DNA of 64,000 nt from NCBI RefSeq assembly GCF_963378085.1, contig NZ_OY726395.1, positions 2,170,001-2,234,000 on the forward strand, written 5' to 3'. The notes under the pieces were generated by a model. That model was not told the origin of the DNA. It searched no databases and saw nothing but the letters and a program-made list of their open reading frames with translations. Of this stretch, positions 9,208-16,617 are shown in pieces. This DNA comes from Mycolicibacterium sp. MU0050 (GTDB lineage: Bacteria; Actinomycetota; Actinomycetes; Mycobacteriales; Mycobacteriaceae). Position 1 is the first letter of the stretch. Each line of letters starts with the position of its first letter. Position numbers and translations under genes: made by a program.

Positions 9208-10189
9208 CGAGTTGCACCTCCCGTCGTCGGCCCATTATTCCCTGGGGTCGGAACACCATCAGCAGGATGATCAGGATGCCCAGCAGGATGTAGCGGGTGG
9301 CGCCGACCTGCGCGTCGGTCAACGGCAGCAGGGGGTCGGGGCCGGCGATCGCCTGCCGCAGCAGCGCGTCCGGGATGGCCAGCAGGAACCAGAACAGCAT
9401 GGCGCCGATGACCGGTCCGAACACCGTGGCCGCGCCGCCGAGCAGCAGCGCCCCGAACGCATAGAAGGTCTGCGACGTCGAATAGAAGTCGGGGTGGATG
9501 GACTTGGTCTGCAGGGCGTTGAAGACGCCGCCCATGCCGCCGATCACGCCGCCGAGCACCAGCGCCTGCAGCTTGTAGGCGAAGACGTTCTTGCCCAGGG
9601 CGCGGGCGGCGTCCTCGTCCTCGCGGATGGCCTTGAGCACCCGGCCCCACGGACTGTGGGTGAGCAGGTAGACGAAGACGCACAGCACCACGACCAGTGT
9701 CCAGCCGACCACCATGGCCCACAGGTCGTCGCCGACGAACTTCATCCCCAGCAGCGAGTACTGCTTGCTGGAGTCGAACGGGCTGAACCTGGTGAAGGGG
9801 TCGGCGAAACCGTAGAGGCCGTTGGTCGACCCGGTCACCGGGTCGGCCGCGGTGGACCGGAAGATCAGCCGGAGCACCTCGGCCGTCGCGATCGTCGCGA
9901 TGGCCAGATAGTCGGCCCGCAGTCGCAGGGTGGGGATGCCCAGGACGACGGCGAGCAGACCGGCCGCGGCGAGGCCGACCAGCACGCCGACCCACAGCGG
10001 TTGCTGGTAGGTGACGGTCATGACGCCGACGCCATAGCCGCCGAGCAGCGCGAAGCCTATCTGGCCGAAGTTCAGCAGCCCGGTGTAACCGAAGTGCAGG
10101 TTCAGCCCGATGGCCAACAGCGCGTAGAAGATCGCCGACGGCCCGATGAGTTGGGCCGAGGCCGTTTGCAGCGCGGTGAGGATGTCCAT
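9200..10189 (-). CDS. livM: Branched-chain amino-acid-type ABC transporter permease LivM
   Basis: 329-residue integral membrane permease with about eight to ten hydrophobic segments. The family signature around residues 175-195 (SPWGRVLKAIREDEDAARALG) is the cytoplasmic loop that docks the ATPases. It forms the translocation pore with LivH. Start ATG at 10189, 7 bases after the livH stop. Confidence 0.92.
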   Translation of the reverse strand: MDILTALQTASAQLIGPSAIFYALLAIGLNLHFGYTGLLNFGQIGFALLGGYGVGVMTVTYQQPLWVGVLVGLAAAGLLAVVLGIPTLRLRADYLAIATIATAEVLRLIFRSTAADPVTGSTNGLYGFADPFTRFSPFDSSKQYSLLGMKFVGDDLWAMVVGWTLVVVLCVFVYLLTHSPWGRVLKAIREDEDAARALGKNVFAYKLQALVLGGVIGGMGGVFNALQTKSIHPDFYSTSQTFYAFGALLLGGAATVFGPVIGAMLFWFLLAIPDALLRQAIAGPDPLLPLTDAQVGATRYILLGILIILLMVFRPQGIMGRRREVQLDG

Positions 10190-10196
10190 GGCGGCC

Positions 10197-11486
10197 TCAC
10201 CCGATCCTTTCCCTGGACCCGAGGATGCCCTGGGGTCGCACGATCAGGATGAAGATCAGGATCAGCAGCCCGCCGATGTACTTCAGGTCGGGGTTGATCA
10301 CGAGGGTGGACAACTGCACCAGCAGGCCGACGATCAGGCAGCCGAGCAGCGCCCCGTAGGCGTTGCCCAGTCCGCCGAGGGTGATGCCGGCGAACATCAA
10401 CAGCAGCAGCTTGAATCCCATCTCCCATTGCACCCGGCCGCCGAGTTCGGACATCGCCAGCAGCACCCCGCCCAGCGCCGCCAACCCGCCGCCGAGGCAC
10501 CAGACGTAGGTGATGACCCGTTCCACGTTGATGCCGGAGGCGGCGGCCAGATCCTTGTTGTCGGCGACCGCGCGCATCGCCTTGCCGATCTTGGTCTTCT
10601 GCAGCAGCACCGCCACGGTGAGCAGCACGACCACGCTGATCGCGATGGTCAGGATGGTGATGTCGGTGATGGCGATCGGTCCCCACCGGCGCTGGGCGCT
10701 GACGGGATAGTTGTCGAACGCCTGGGTGCGGTCGGAGAACACCATCAGGATCAGATACCGCAGCGCGATGGCCAAGCCGATCGATACGACCAGCTGCGGA
10801 ATCAACCCCATTCGTCGTTTTCGCAGGGGTCGCCATACGGCCGCGTTGTTGAGCCAGCCGATGGCGACGCCGACGACGACGGCGAGCAGCGACGCCGCGA
10901 TCAGACCCATGCCCATGGTGACGTTGAAGATCCAGGCGGCAACCGCACCCAGGGTCACCAACTCGCCGTGCGCGAAGTTCGTCAGGCCCGTCGTCCCGAA
11001 GATCAAGGTCAGGCCGACGGCGGCCACCGCGATCACCAGGCCGAAGCGCAGGCCGTCGATGCTGGTCCGGATGATCCGCTCGTAGAGCGGGGTGGACATC
11101 CCGGTGCGCACCTCGCCGAACGTGAAGATGACGTTGTTCGTGCGGCCGGCGATCACTTCGCGGCTGACCGCGTGCTGGACGGAGACCCCCTCCGGCAGGC
11201 TTTCGGCGTCCACCTCGAAGGTGTGCGGCCCGATCGGGACCTGGAACGTCCACCGCCCGGTGGCGTCCGACTCGGTGACCGCGACCTCGGTGCCGCCGGG
11301 ATCCAGCGCACGCACCCGTGCGTCGGCAACGGGTTCACCCGCGTTGACCAACCGACCGGACACCGTTGCGGTTTCGTCCTCCTGGGCGTTGGCCGGGCCC
11401 GCGCAGAGCAGCCCGGCGAACACGGTCAGCATCAGCAGCAGCAGGCCACGAACCACGAAGTGTTTCCCGGGGGAGCACGACCCCAC
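10197..11486 (-). CDS. livH: LivH-type permease with N-terminal exported beta-sandwich domain
   Basis: 429 residues, about 130 longer than ordinary LivH. A signal-like hydrophobic segment (about 11-34, ending AGPANAQ) is followed by an extracytoplasmic domain (about 40-120: TATVSGRLVNAGEPVADARV...ATGRWTFQVPIGPHTFEV) resembling carboxypeptidase-regulatory-like/Ig-like folds, then the LivH membrane core (about 140-425) with TNFAHGEL and the ATPase-docking KIGKAMRAVADN. The GTG start at 11486 has GGAGG 7 bases upstream and gives a good signal peptide. It is the first gene of livHMGF. The extra domain may contact the lipoprotein receptor; this is inference. Confidence 0.9.
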   Translation of the reverse strand: MGSCSPGKHFVVRGLLLLMLTVFAGLLCAGPANAQEDETATVSGRLVNAGEPVADARVRALDPGGTEVAVTESDATGRWTFQVPIGPHTFEVDAESLPEGVSVQHAVSREVIAGRTNNVIFTFGEVRTGMSTPLYERIIRTSIDGLRFGLVIAVAAVGLTLIFGTTGLTNFAHGELVTLGAVAAWIFNVTMGMGLIAASLLAVVVGVAIGWLNNAAVWRPLRKRRMGLIPQLVVSIGLAIALRYLILMVFSDRTQAFDNYPVSAQRRWGPIAITDITILTIAISVVVLLTVAVLLQKTKIGKAMRAVADNKDLAAASGINVERVITYVWCLGGGLAALGGVLLAMSELGGRVQWEMGFKLLLLMFAGITLGGLGNAYGALLGCLIVGLLVQLSTLVINPDLKYIGGLLILIFILIVRPQGILGSRERIG

Positions 11487-11544
11487 TGCTTGGACCTCCG
11501 TTGCGGTTGATCACGCACCGGGGGCGTGATGCGGCTTACGGGAC

Positions 11545-11550
11545 CTTATA
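11545..11550 (-). promoter_or_regulatory. Candidate -10 box of the livHMGF operon
   Basis: TATAAG on the minus strand would start transcription about 50 bases before the livH GTG. No clear -35 element is visible at the right spacing. Confidence 0.4.
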
Positions 11551-11713
11551 GGTTTCGGTGTGGCGCCCGGCACGGTTCTTGATTGTCAAATGTTTTATCA
11601 GCTGCGGACCGGGTCCGCCCGGTAAGCGGCCCGCGCGGCGATTGGCAGGATTTTTGCCCGCGCTGTCACTACTGCCACTGTCGGTGCCCGGCGGGCCGCA
11701 TCAGGCTGGACCC

Positions 11714-11830
11714 ATGATGGTGTTGGTGCTGTTCCTCGCGATGCTCGCCGCGCTGTCGGTGCTGGCGGTCTGCGGCCTCACCCCGGACACCCACCGCGAA
11801 GTGAGCCGGCACGGCGATTTTCGTTTCTGA
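11714..11830 (+). CDS. Small hydrophobic protein, 38 residues
   Basis: An ATG-started reading frame encodes a single membrane-spanning segment (MMVLVLFLAMLAALSVLAV) followed by a short polar tail ending HGDFRF. It lies alone between divergent livH and the second substrate-binding protein. I do not recognise a named family; single-span mini-proteins with such tails occur in mycobacteria. No strong ribosome binding site is visible, so it could be chance. Confidence 0.4.
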   Translation: MMVLVLFLAMLAALSVLAVCGLTPDTHREVSRHGDFRF

Positions 11831-11900
11831 GGAGACGAAGCCCCGGCGCGTGGCTGCGAGTTGGCTATGTTGGTCGTGGTCCAGCGATCCGGAGGTTCAT

Positions 11901-13112
11901 GTGCGCGTCGGTGCGGTACGGGGAGTGCTCGCGCTGAGTGCATCGGTGGCGCTCGGACTCACCGGGTGCGCGCAGTCCGGTTTCCAGCGGCAGGCCGACG
12001 GGACGGAACTGCGGCTCGTCGAGCAGGTCCGCATCGACCAGAACGGCAATCAGGTGTTGCCCGGGGTGACGCGGCAGGCGGCGCCCGCGGACCCGGCCGG
12101 CGACGGCACGGCGGTCTGCCCGCCGTTGTCGCTGGCGACCACGGCGACCCTCAGCGGCCCCGACGCGACCCTGGGGCTCGGCATCAGGAACGGCATCCAG
12201 CTGGCCGTCGACCAGCACAACACGGCCAATCCCGGCTGTCAGATCCAGCTGAAAACCTTTGACACCGAAAGAGATAGGGACAAGGCGCGCGGGGATGCGC
12301 AGCAGATCGTGGCGGATGCCTTCACTCTGGGCGTGATCGGCCCCGGCTTCTCCAACGAGGCTCTCGACACCGGCGACATCTTCGAGCAGGCCGGAATGGT
12401 GGCGCTCACCCCCTCGGCCACCAACGTGGAACTGGCCGAACAGAACCGGCGCACCTTCTTCCGCGGCCTGGCCAACGACGGGGTGCAGGGGATGGCCGTG
12501 GCCAATTACATGAAGCGGCAACTGGGTAGCGGTTCGGTGTGTGTTCTCGACGACGACACCGAGTACGGCGACGGACTGGCCGAGGCGGTGCGCCAAACCC
12601 TGGGCGCTGCTGCCGATCCCGCCTGCAGCACGGGGGTGGGTCCGGAGGACGAGGACGTCGCGGCGGCGGTGGACGTCGTCGGGCAGCGCGCACCCGACGC
12701 GGTGTTCTTCGCCGGTTACCACTCGCGCTCGGCGACGCTGGTGCGTGCCCTGCGCGACGCCGGCGTCAGCGCCGACTTCGTCAGTGCCGATGGCAGCAAG
12801 GACCGCGAATTCGTCGCCGCCGCCGGGGAATCGGCCCGAGACGCCGTGCTGTCCTGCTCCTGCGGGCCCGACGTGCCGGAGTTCGCGGCGGCCTACACCG
12901 AGAAGTTCGGCGAGCCGCCGGGCACCTTCAGCGCCGGCGGCTACGACCTGGGGACCATCCTTCTCAACGGGGTCGACGCCGGCGCCCGCACCCGCCCGGC
13001 CCTGCTCGAGCACGTACGGAACTATCAGGGTCAAGGACTGGAACGGCAGTACCAATGGGCCGAAAACGGCGAGCTCACCGGCACTTTGGTCTGGATCTAC
13101 AAGGTGCAGTGA
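11901..13112 (+). CDS. Second ABC substrate-binding lipoprotein (LivJ-like)
   Basis: 403-residue type I periplasmic-binding protein. The signal peptide (VRVGAVRGVLALSASVALG) ends in lipobox LTGC with Cys23. The receptor domain begins at about residue 75 (CPPLSLATTATLSGPDATLGLGIRNG) and shows the family pattern DTERDRDKARGDAQQIVAD...GPGFSNEAL. GTG at 11901 is chosen because GGAGG sits 5 bases upstream and the lipobox then falls at a normal distance. It is only distantly similar to the lipoprotein at 6074. Both flank livHMGF, so it may supply a second ligand to the same permease. Confidence 0.85.
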   Translation: MRVGAVRGVLALSASVALGLTGCAQSGFQRQADGTELRLVEQVRIDQNGNQVLPGVTRQAAPADPAGDGTAVCPPLSLATTATLSGPDATLGLGIRNGIQLAVDQHNTANPGCQIQLKTFDTERDRDKARGDAQQIVADAFTLGVIGPGFSNEALDTGDIFEQAGMVALTPSATNVELAEQNRRTFFRGLANDGVQGMAVANYMKRQLGSGSVCVLDDDTEYGDGLAEAVRQTLGAAADPACSTGVGPEDEDVAAAVDVVGQRAPDAVFFAGYHSRSATLVRALRDAGVSADFVSADGSKDREFVAAAGESARDAVLSCSCGPDVPEFAAAYTEKFGEPPGTFSAGGYDLGTILLNGVDAGARTRPALLEHVRNYQGQGLERQYQWAENGELTGTLVWIYKVQ

Positions 13113-13121
13113 CCCGACGGA

Positions 13122-13367
13122 TCAGCGCGTGATGCGAAACCGCTTGACCCGCGACGTCGCACCCGACACCAGCTCGACCCGGCTGCGGGCGACGCCGAAA
13201 TGTTCGGCCAGCAGCCGGGTGACCGCCGCGTTGGCCTGACCCTCGATCGCGCGTTCCCGCACGAATACCGTCAACCCGCCGTCGGGGTCCGCTTCGACCA
13301 GCGGGCCCTTCTTGCTGCCCGGTTTGACCCGGACACTGACCACCTCGACGGGCTGCTCAGCGGGCAA
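13122..13367 (-). CDS. DUF167 (YggU-like) family protein
   Basis: 81-residue member of the small DUF167 family: VRVKPGSKKG...ALEGQANAAVTRLLAEHFGVARSRVELVSGATSRVKRFRI-type pattern over nearly the whole length, with function unknown. The start is uncertain: TTG at 13367 overlaps the thiolase stop by 11 bases, while GTG at 13343 would give 73 residues and still keep the domain. Convergent with the lipoprotein gene, only 9 bases apart. Confidence 0.8.
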   Translation of the reverse strand: MPAEQPVEVVSVRVKPGSKKGPLVEADPDGGLTVFVRERAIEGQANAAVTRLLAEHFGVARSRVELVSGATSRVKRFRITR

Positions 13368-14559
13368 CGATCACCGAGGAGCCGTGGCCGAACAGGCCCT
13401 GGTTGGCCGTGACGCCCACCGTGGCACCCTCCACCTGACGGCCGGTGGCCTGACCCTTGAGCTGCCAGGTCAATTCGCAGACCTGCGCGATGGCCTGGGC
13501 CGGGATGGCCTCGCCGAAGCAGGCCAACCCGCCCGAGGGGTTGACCGGGACCCGGCCGCCGATGGTGGTCGCGCCGCTGCGCAGCAGTTCCTCGGCCTCG
13601 CCCTTGGCGCACAGCCCCAGGTGCTCGTACCAGTCCAGCTCCAACGCGGTCGACAGGTCGTACACCTCGGCCAGGCTGACGTCCTCGGGGCCGATGCCGG
13701 CCTCGGCGTAGGCCGCGTCCAGGATCTGGTCCTTGAACACCCGCTCCGGTGCCTGCACCACCGCGGTGGAATCCGTCGCGATGTCCGGCAATTCCGGCAG
13801 GTGCTGTGGGTACTGCGGGGTCACCGTGGAGATCGCGCGGACCGAGGGGACGCCGTCGAGCGAGCCGAGATGCTTCTCGGCGAACGACTTGCTGGCCACG
13901 ATCAGCGCGGCGGCGCCGTCGGAGGTGGCGCAGATGTCCAGCTGCCGCAGCGGGTCGGCGACCATCGGGCTGGCCAACACGTCCTCGACCGCGGATTCCT
14001 TGCGGTAGCGGGCATTCGGGTTCTGCAGCCCATGCCGGGAGTTCTTCACCTTCACCTGCGCGAAGTCCTCGGCGGTGGCGCCGTAGAGGTCCATCCGGCG
14101 CCGCGCGAGCAGGGCGAAGTACACCGGGTTCATGGCGCCGATCAGGTGGAAGCGCTGCCAGTCCGGGTCGTTTTTGCGCTCCCCGCCGACGGGTGCGAAG
14201 GCGCCCTTGGGCGTGGTGTCGGCGCCGATCACCAGCGCCACGTCGCAGAAGCCGGCCAGGATGTGGGCGCGCGCGCTCTGCAGCGCCTGTGACCCGCTGG
14301 CGCACGCCGCGTAGCTCGACGAGACCGGCACACCGTTCCAGCCCAGCTTCTGGGCGAACGTCGAACCGGCGATGAAGCCCGGATAGCCGTTGCGGATGGT
14401 GTCCGCGCCGGCCACGAACTCGACCTGGCGCCAGTCCAGGTTGGCCTCGGCCAGCGCCGCACGCGCGGCGACCACGCCGTACTCGGTGAAGTCGCGGCCC
14501 CACTTGCCCCACGGGTGCATGCCCGCGCCCAGGATGTACAGCGGTTCGGGCGCGCTCAT
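13357..14559 (-). CDS. Thiolase-like lipid-transfer protein (Rv1627c-type)
   Basis: 400-residue thiolase-fold protein of the SCP2-thiolase/'nonspecific lipid-transfer' group. The nucleophile position is Cys86 in SYAACASGSQAL, and the NPSGGL motif is near residue 348. Such proteins work with DUF35 OB-fold partners, and in steroid side-chain degradation they act as thiolases or aldolases. The ATG overlaps the stop of the OB-fold gene (ATGA), so the two are translationally coupled. The KstR-like operator upstream of that partner suggests control by sterol-derived ligands. The exact reaction is not assignable from sequence. Confidence 0.85.
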   Translation of the reverse strand: MSAPEPLYILGAGMHPWGKWGRDFTEYGVVAARAALAEANLDWRQVEFVAGADTIRNGYPGFIAGSTFAQKLGWNGVPVSSSYAACASGSQALQSARAHILAGFCDVALVIGADTTPKGAFAPVGGERKNDPDWQRFHLIGAMNPVYFALLARRRMDLYGATAEDFAQVKVKNSRHGLQNPNARYRKESAVEDVLASPMVADPLRQLDICATSDGAAALIVASKSFAEKHLGSLDGVPSVRAISTVTPQYPQHLPELPDIATDSTAVVQAPERVFKDQILDAAYAEAGIGPEDVSLAEVYDLSTALELDWYEHLGLCAKGEAEELLRSGATTIGGRVPVNPSGGLACFGEAIPAQAIAQVCELTWQLKGQATGRQVEGATVGVTANQGLFGHGSSVIVAR

Positions 14560-14993
14560 GCGATCCTCCAGGCGTGGGTGGTGCGCTCGACGCCGTCGTC
14601 GTCGGTGTAGAGCACCATGGTCGTCAGTTCCATCTCCATGCCGACCTTCAGGTCGCCGGCCAGCGTGCCCTCGACGACCTTGCCGAGCACGATCAGGCCC
14701 TCCTCGGCCAGCTCGACCGCGGCGATGGCGAACGGTTCGAACGGATCGGGTGCCGGATACGGCGCCGGTGGGGGATAGCGGTTCTCGGTGTAGCTCCAGA
14801 CCTTGCCGCGCCGCGAAAGCGGAACCGGGTCCAGGACGTCGCTGTCGCACGCCGGGTTGGGGCAGTTGTTGGTCCGCGGCGGGAAGACGTAGGTAGCGCA
14901 CGCGGTGCACTTGCCGCCGATCAGATGGGTCTGGCCGGCGTCGTCGGTGGCGAACCACCCTTCGATCGCGGGCGCTGTGGTTGCTGCAGGCAC
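14556..14993 (-). CDS. DUF35 OB-fold protein with zinc ribbon (Rv1628c-type)
   Basis: 145-residue partner of thiolase-like enzymes. A rubredoxin-like zinc ribbon (CTAC...CPNPAC, about residues 29-48) precedes an OB-fold (about 60-140: GKVWSYTENRYPPP...AAVELAEEGLIVLGKV). GTG at 14993 is chosen because a longer reading to 15062 would run through the KstR-like operator at 15026-15039 and add an unconserved-looking N-terminus. The stop overlaps the thiolase start. Likely a two-subunit complex with the product of the next gene. Confidence 0.82.
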   Translation of the reverse strand: MPAATTAPAIEGWFATDDAGQTHLIGGKCTACATYVFPPRTNNCPNPACDSDVLDPVPLSRRGKVWSYTENRYPPPAPYPAPDPFEPFAIAAVELAEEGLIVLGKVVEGTLAGDLKVGMEMELTTMVLYTDDDGVERTTHAWRIA

Positions 14994-15025
14994 GCGGTCA
15001 GCGTACCCAGCGCCGCGCGCTGAAC

Positions 15026-15039
15026 TGAAACGTGTTCCA
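15026..15039 (-). promoter_or_regulatory. KstR-type operator
   Basis: TGAAACGTGTTCCA (minus strand TGGAACACGTTTCA) matches the KstR consensus TnnAACnnGTTnnA at every fixed position. It lies 33 bases before the GTG of the OB-fold gene. From memory, the M. tuberculosis orthologues Rv1627c-Rv1628c belong to the KstR cholesterol regulon. Confidence 0.8.
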
Positions 15040-15117
15040 GTTTTGTCCCGGCTGGTGGACACATTGCGCCGAGGATTGCAGTCACCGGTGGCTGTGATCC
15101 TCGGCGCAGGAGCCCGA

Positions 15118-16560
15118 TCACACGACCTCGAGGGTTCGCATCTTGGGCCACAGCGTGTCCCAGCCCTCGGTCGGCCCCGACATCAGCCACACGTCGATCT
15201 GGTCCTCGGGTCCGTCGATCTTGCGGCTTTCGGTGAAGTACGGGCGGAGCCGGTCCGGCCGGTTGTCGCCGATCACCAGTACCGTGTCGATCTCGGGGCC
15301 CGGGGCCGGGAAGTAGCCATAGCTGCGGGCCGGGCTGAATGCCGCGGGCAGGTCGTACTCGGTCGAGTACGCGTCGATGTAGGCCGCCACGATGTAGGAC
15401 TCGCCGATGAGCGCGGTTCGCCCGCGCTGCTCCGCCGGCAGGCTCCGATAGACCTCCGCGGTGCGCTGGACGATCCGTTCGCCGTCGTCGGAGCGGGTCA
15501 GGTCGACGCCGAGGTACAGCCCGCCCAGCGCCAGGGCGGCGCTGATCAGGTAAACCGGCCAGACCGCCCATCGCCACCGCGTGAGCCCGGCCTCACGGCG
15601 GCGTTGCAGGCTCAGGGCTCCGACGGCGGCCAGCGCACCGAACAGCCCACACAGGTAGTACGGCCGGCCCCCGGTGGCGGCGAACGCCGCGTAGAGCGCC
15701 ACGAAGGTGACGCCGAGAAAGCGGTAGTCGCGCAGCGCACGGTCTCGAACGAGGCTCAGCAATCCATAGAGCGCGAGGCCGGCGGCGGCCGGGCCGGCAA
15801 AGACGAATAGCAGCACCGCAATGCTGGCGCGGCCACCGTAGAGCGGCTCCGCCTCGGCTGCCACCACCTCGGCCATCTTGAGCTGCGGCCAGCCGTGCTG
15901 CGCCTGCCACCACAACGTGGGCGCGCAGATCAGGAGGCCGACGGCGGCGCCGGCCCACAGCAGCGGGCGGCGCAGCAGCGCGCGCGGCCCGACCGTGGCC
16001 ACCCCGGTCAGCATGATCGCGCAGAAGAAGACGACCTGGAACTTCGTCATCGCGGCGAGGCCGGCGACCACGCCGAGGGCCAACACCAGCCGGTCGTCGC
16101 GCACCCGGATCCAACGCACCAGCAGCCACACCAGCAACAGCCAGCCGACCGGTTCGAGCGCATAGGGCGTCAGCCAGTGTCCGCTGACGGCGGCCCATGG
16201 CGCGCTGGCCTGCGCCGCGGCCACCAAGGTCTGCGCGCGCCCGTCGCCGCCCATCTCGCGGGTGATCAGCGCCGCCACCACGATCGTGCCCATGGTCGCG
16301 AGGATCGCCGGGATCCGCAGCGCCACAACGGAATTTTCGAACAGGGTGTCGCTGAGCGCGGCCAGCGCGGGGGTCAGCGGCGGCTGGTCGGCCGAACCCC
16401 AGTCGAGATGGCTGCGGCCGATGGCCAGCATGTAGACCTCGTCGAACCAGTAGCCGCGGCCCGCGATCGCGGCACCGAGTTGGAGGACTCCCACGATGGC
16501 GGTGATGACGGCGACGGGACGCCACGCCAGTGGTGCGATGTCGGTAGTTGAAGTGGTCAC
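15118..16560 (-). CDS. GT-C fold glycosyltransferase, family 39-like membrane protein
   Basis: 480-residue polytopic protein with about ten membrane segments. The first periplasmic loop carries the acidic motif WFDEVYML (Asp40, Glu41), which in PMT/ArnT-type enzymes contacts the polyprenyl-phosphate sugar donor, followed by HLDWGSADQPPL. The C-terminal soluble part (about 375-480) lacks recognisable motifs. It probably transfers a sugar from decaprenyl phosphate to an envelope acceptor; donor and acceptor are unknown. Divergent from polA and separated by 57 bases. Confidence 0.82.
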   Translation of the reverse strand: MTTSTTDIAPLAWRPVAVITAIVGVLQLGAAIAGRGYWFDEVYMLAIGRSHLDWGSADQPPLTPALAALSDTLFENSVVALRIPAILATMGTIVVAALITREMGGDGRAQTLVAAAQASAPWAAVSGHWLTPYALEPVGWLLLVWLLVRWIRVRDDRLVLALGVVAGLAAMTKFQVVFFCAIMLTGVATVGPRALLRRPLLWAGAAVGLLICAPTLWWQAQHGWPQLKMAEVVAAEAEPLYGGRASIAVLLFVFAGPAAAGLALYGLLSLVRDRALRDYRFLGVTFVALYAAFAATGGRPYYLCGLFGALAAVGALSLQRRREAGLTRWRWAVWPVYLISAALALGGLYLGVDLTRSDDGERIVQRTAEVYRSLPAEQRGRTALIGESYIVAAYIDAYSTEYDLPAAFSPARSYGYFPAPGPEIDTVLVIGDNRPDRLRPYFTESRKIDGPEDQIDVWLMSGPTEGWDTLWPKMRTLEVV

Positions 16561-16587
16561 CGCCCGACGAGGGTAGTGCCCACCCGG

Positions 16588-16610
16588 CTGTCACCGCTGG
16601 TGCCTAGAGT
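16588..16610 (+). promoter_or_regulatory. Damage-type (PafBC-like) promoter of polA
   Basis: CTGTCACCG, 8 bases, TAGAGT resembles the RecA-independent damage motif TTGTCRGTG-N8-TAnnnT, with six of nine upstream positions and a perfect -10 with exact spacing. The predicted start of transcription falls at or next to the GTG at 16618, implying a leaderless mRNA. Confidence 0.5.
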
Positions 16611-16617
16611 GAGGACC

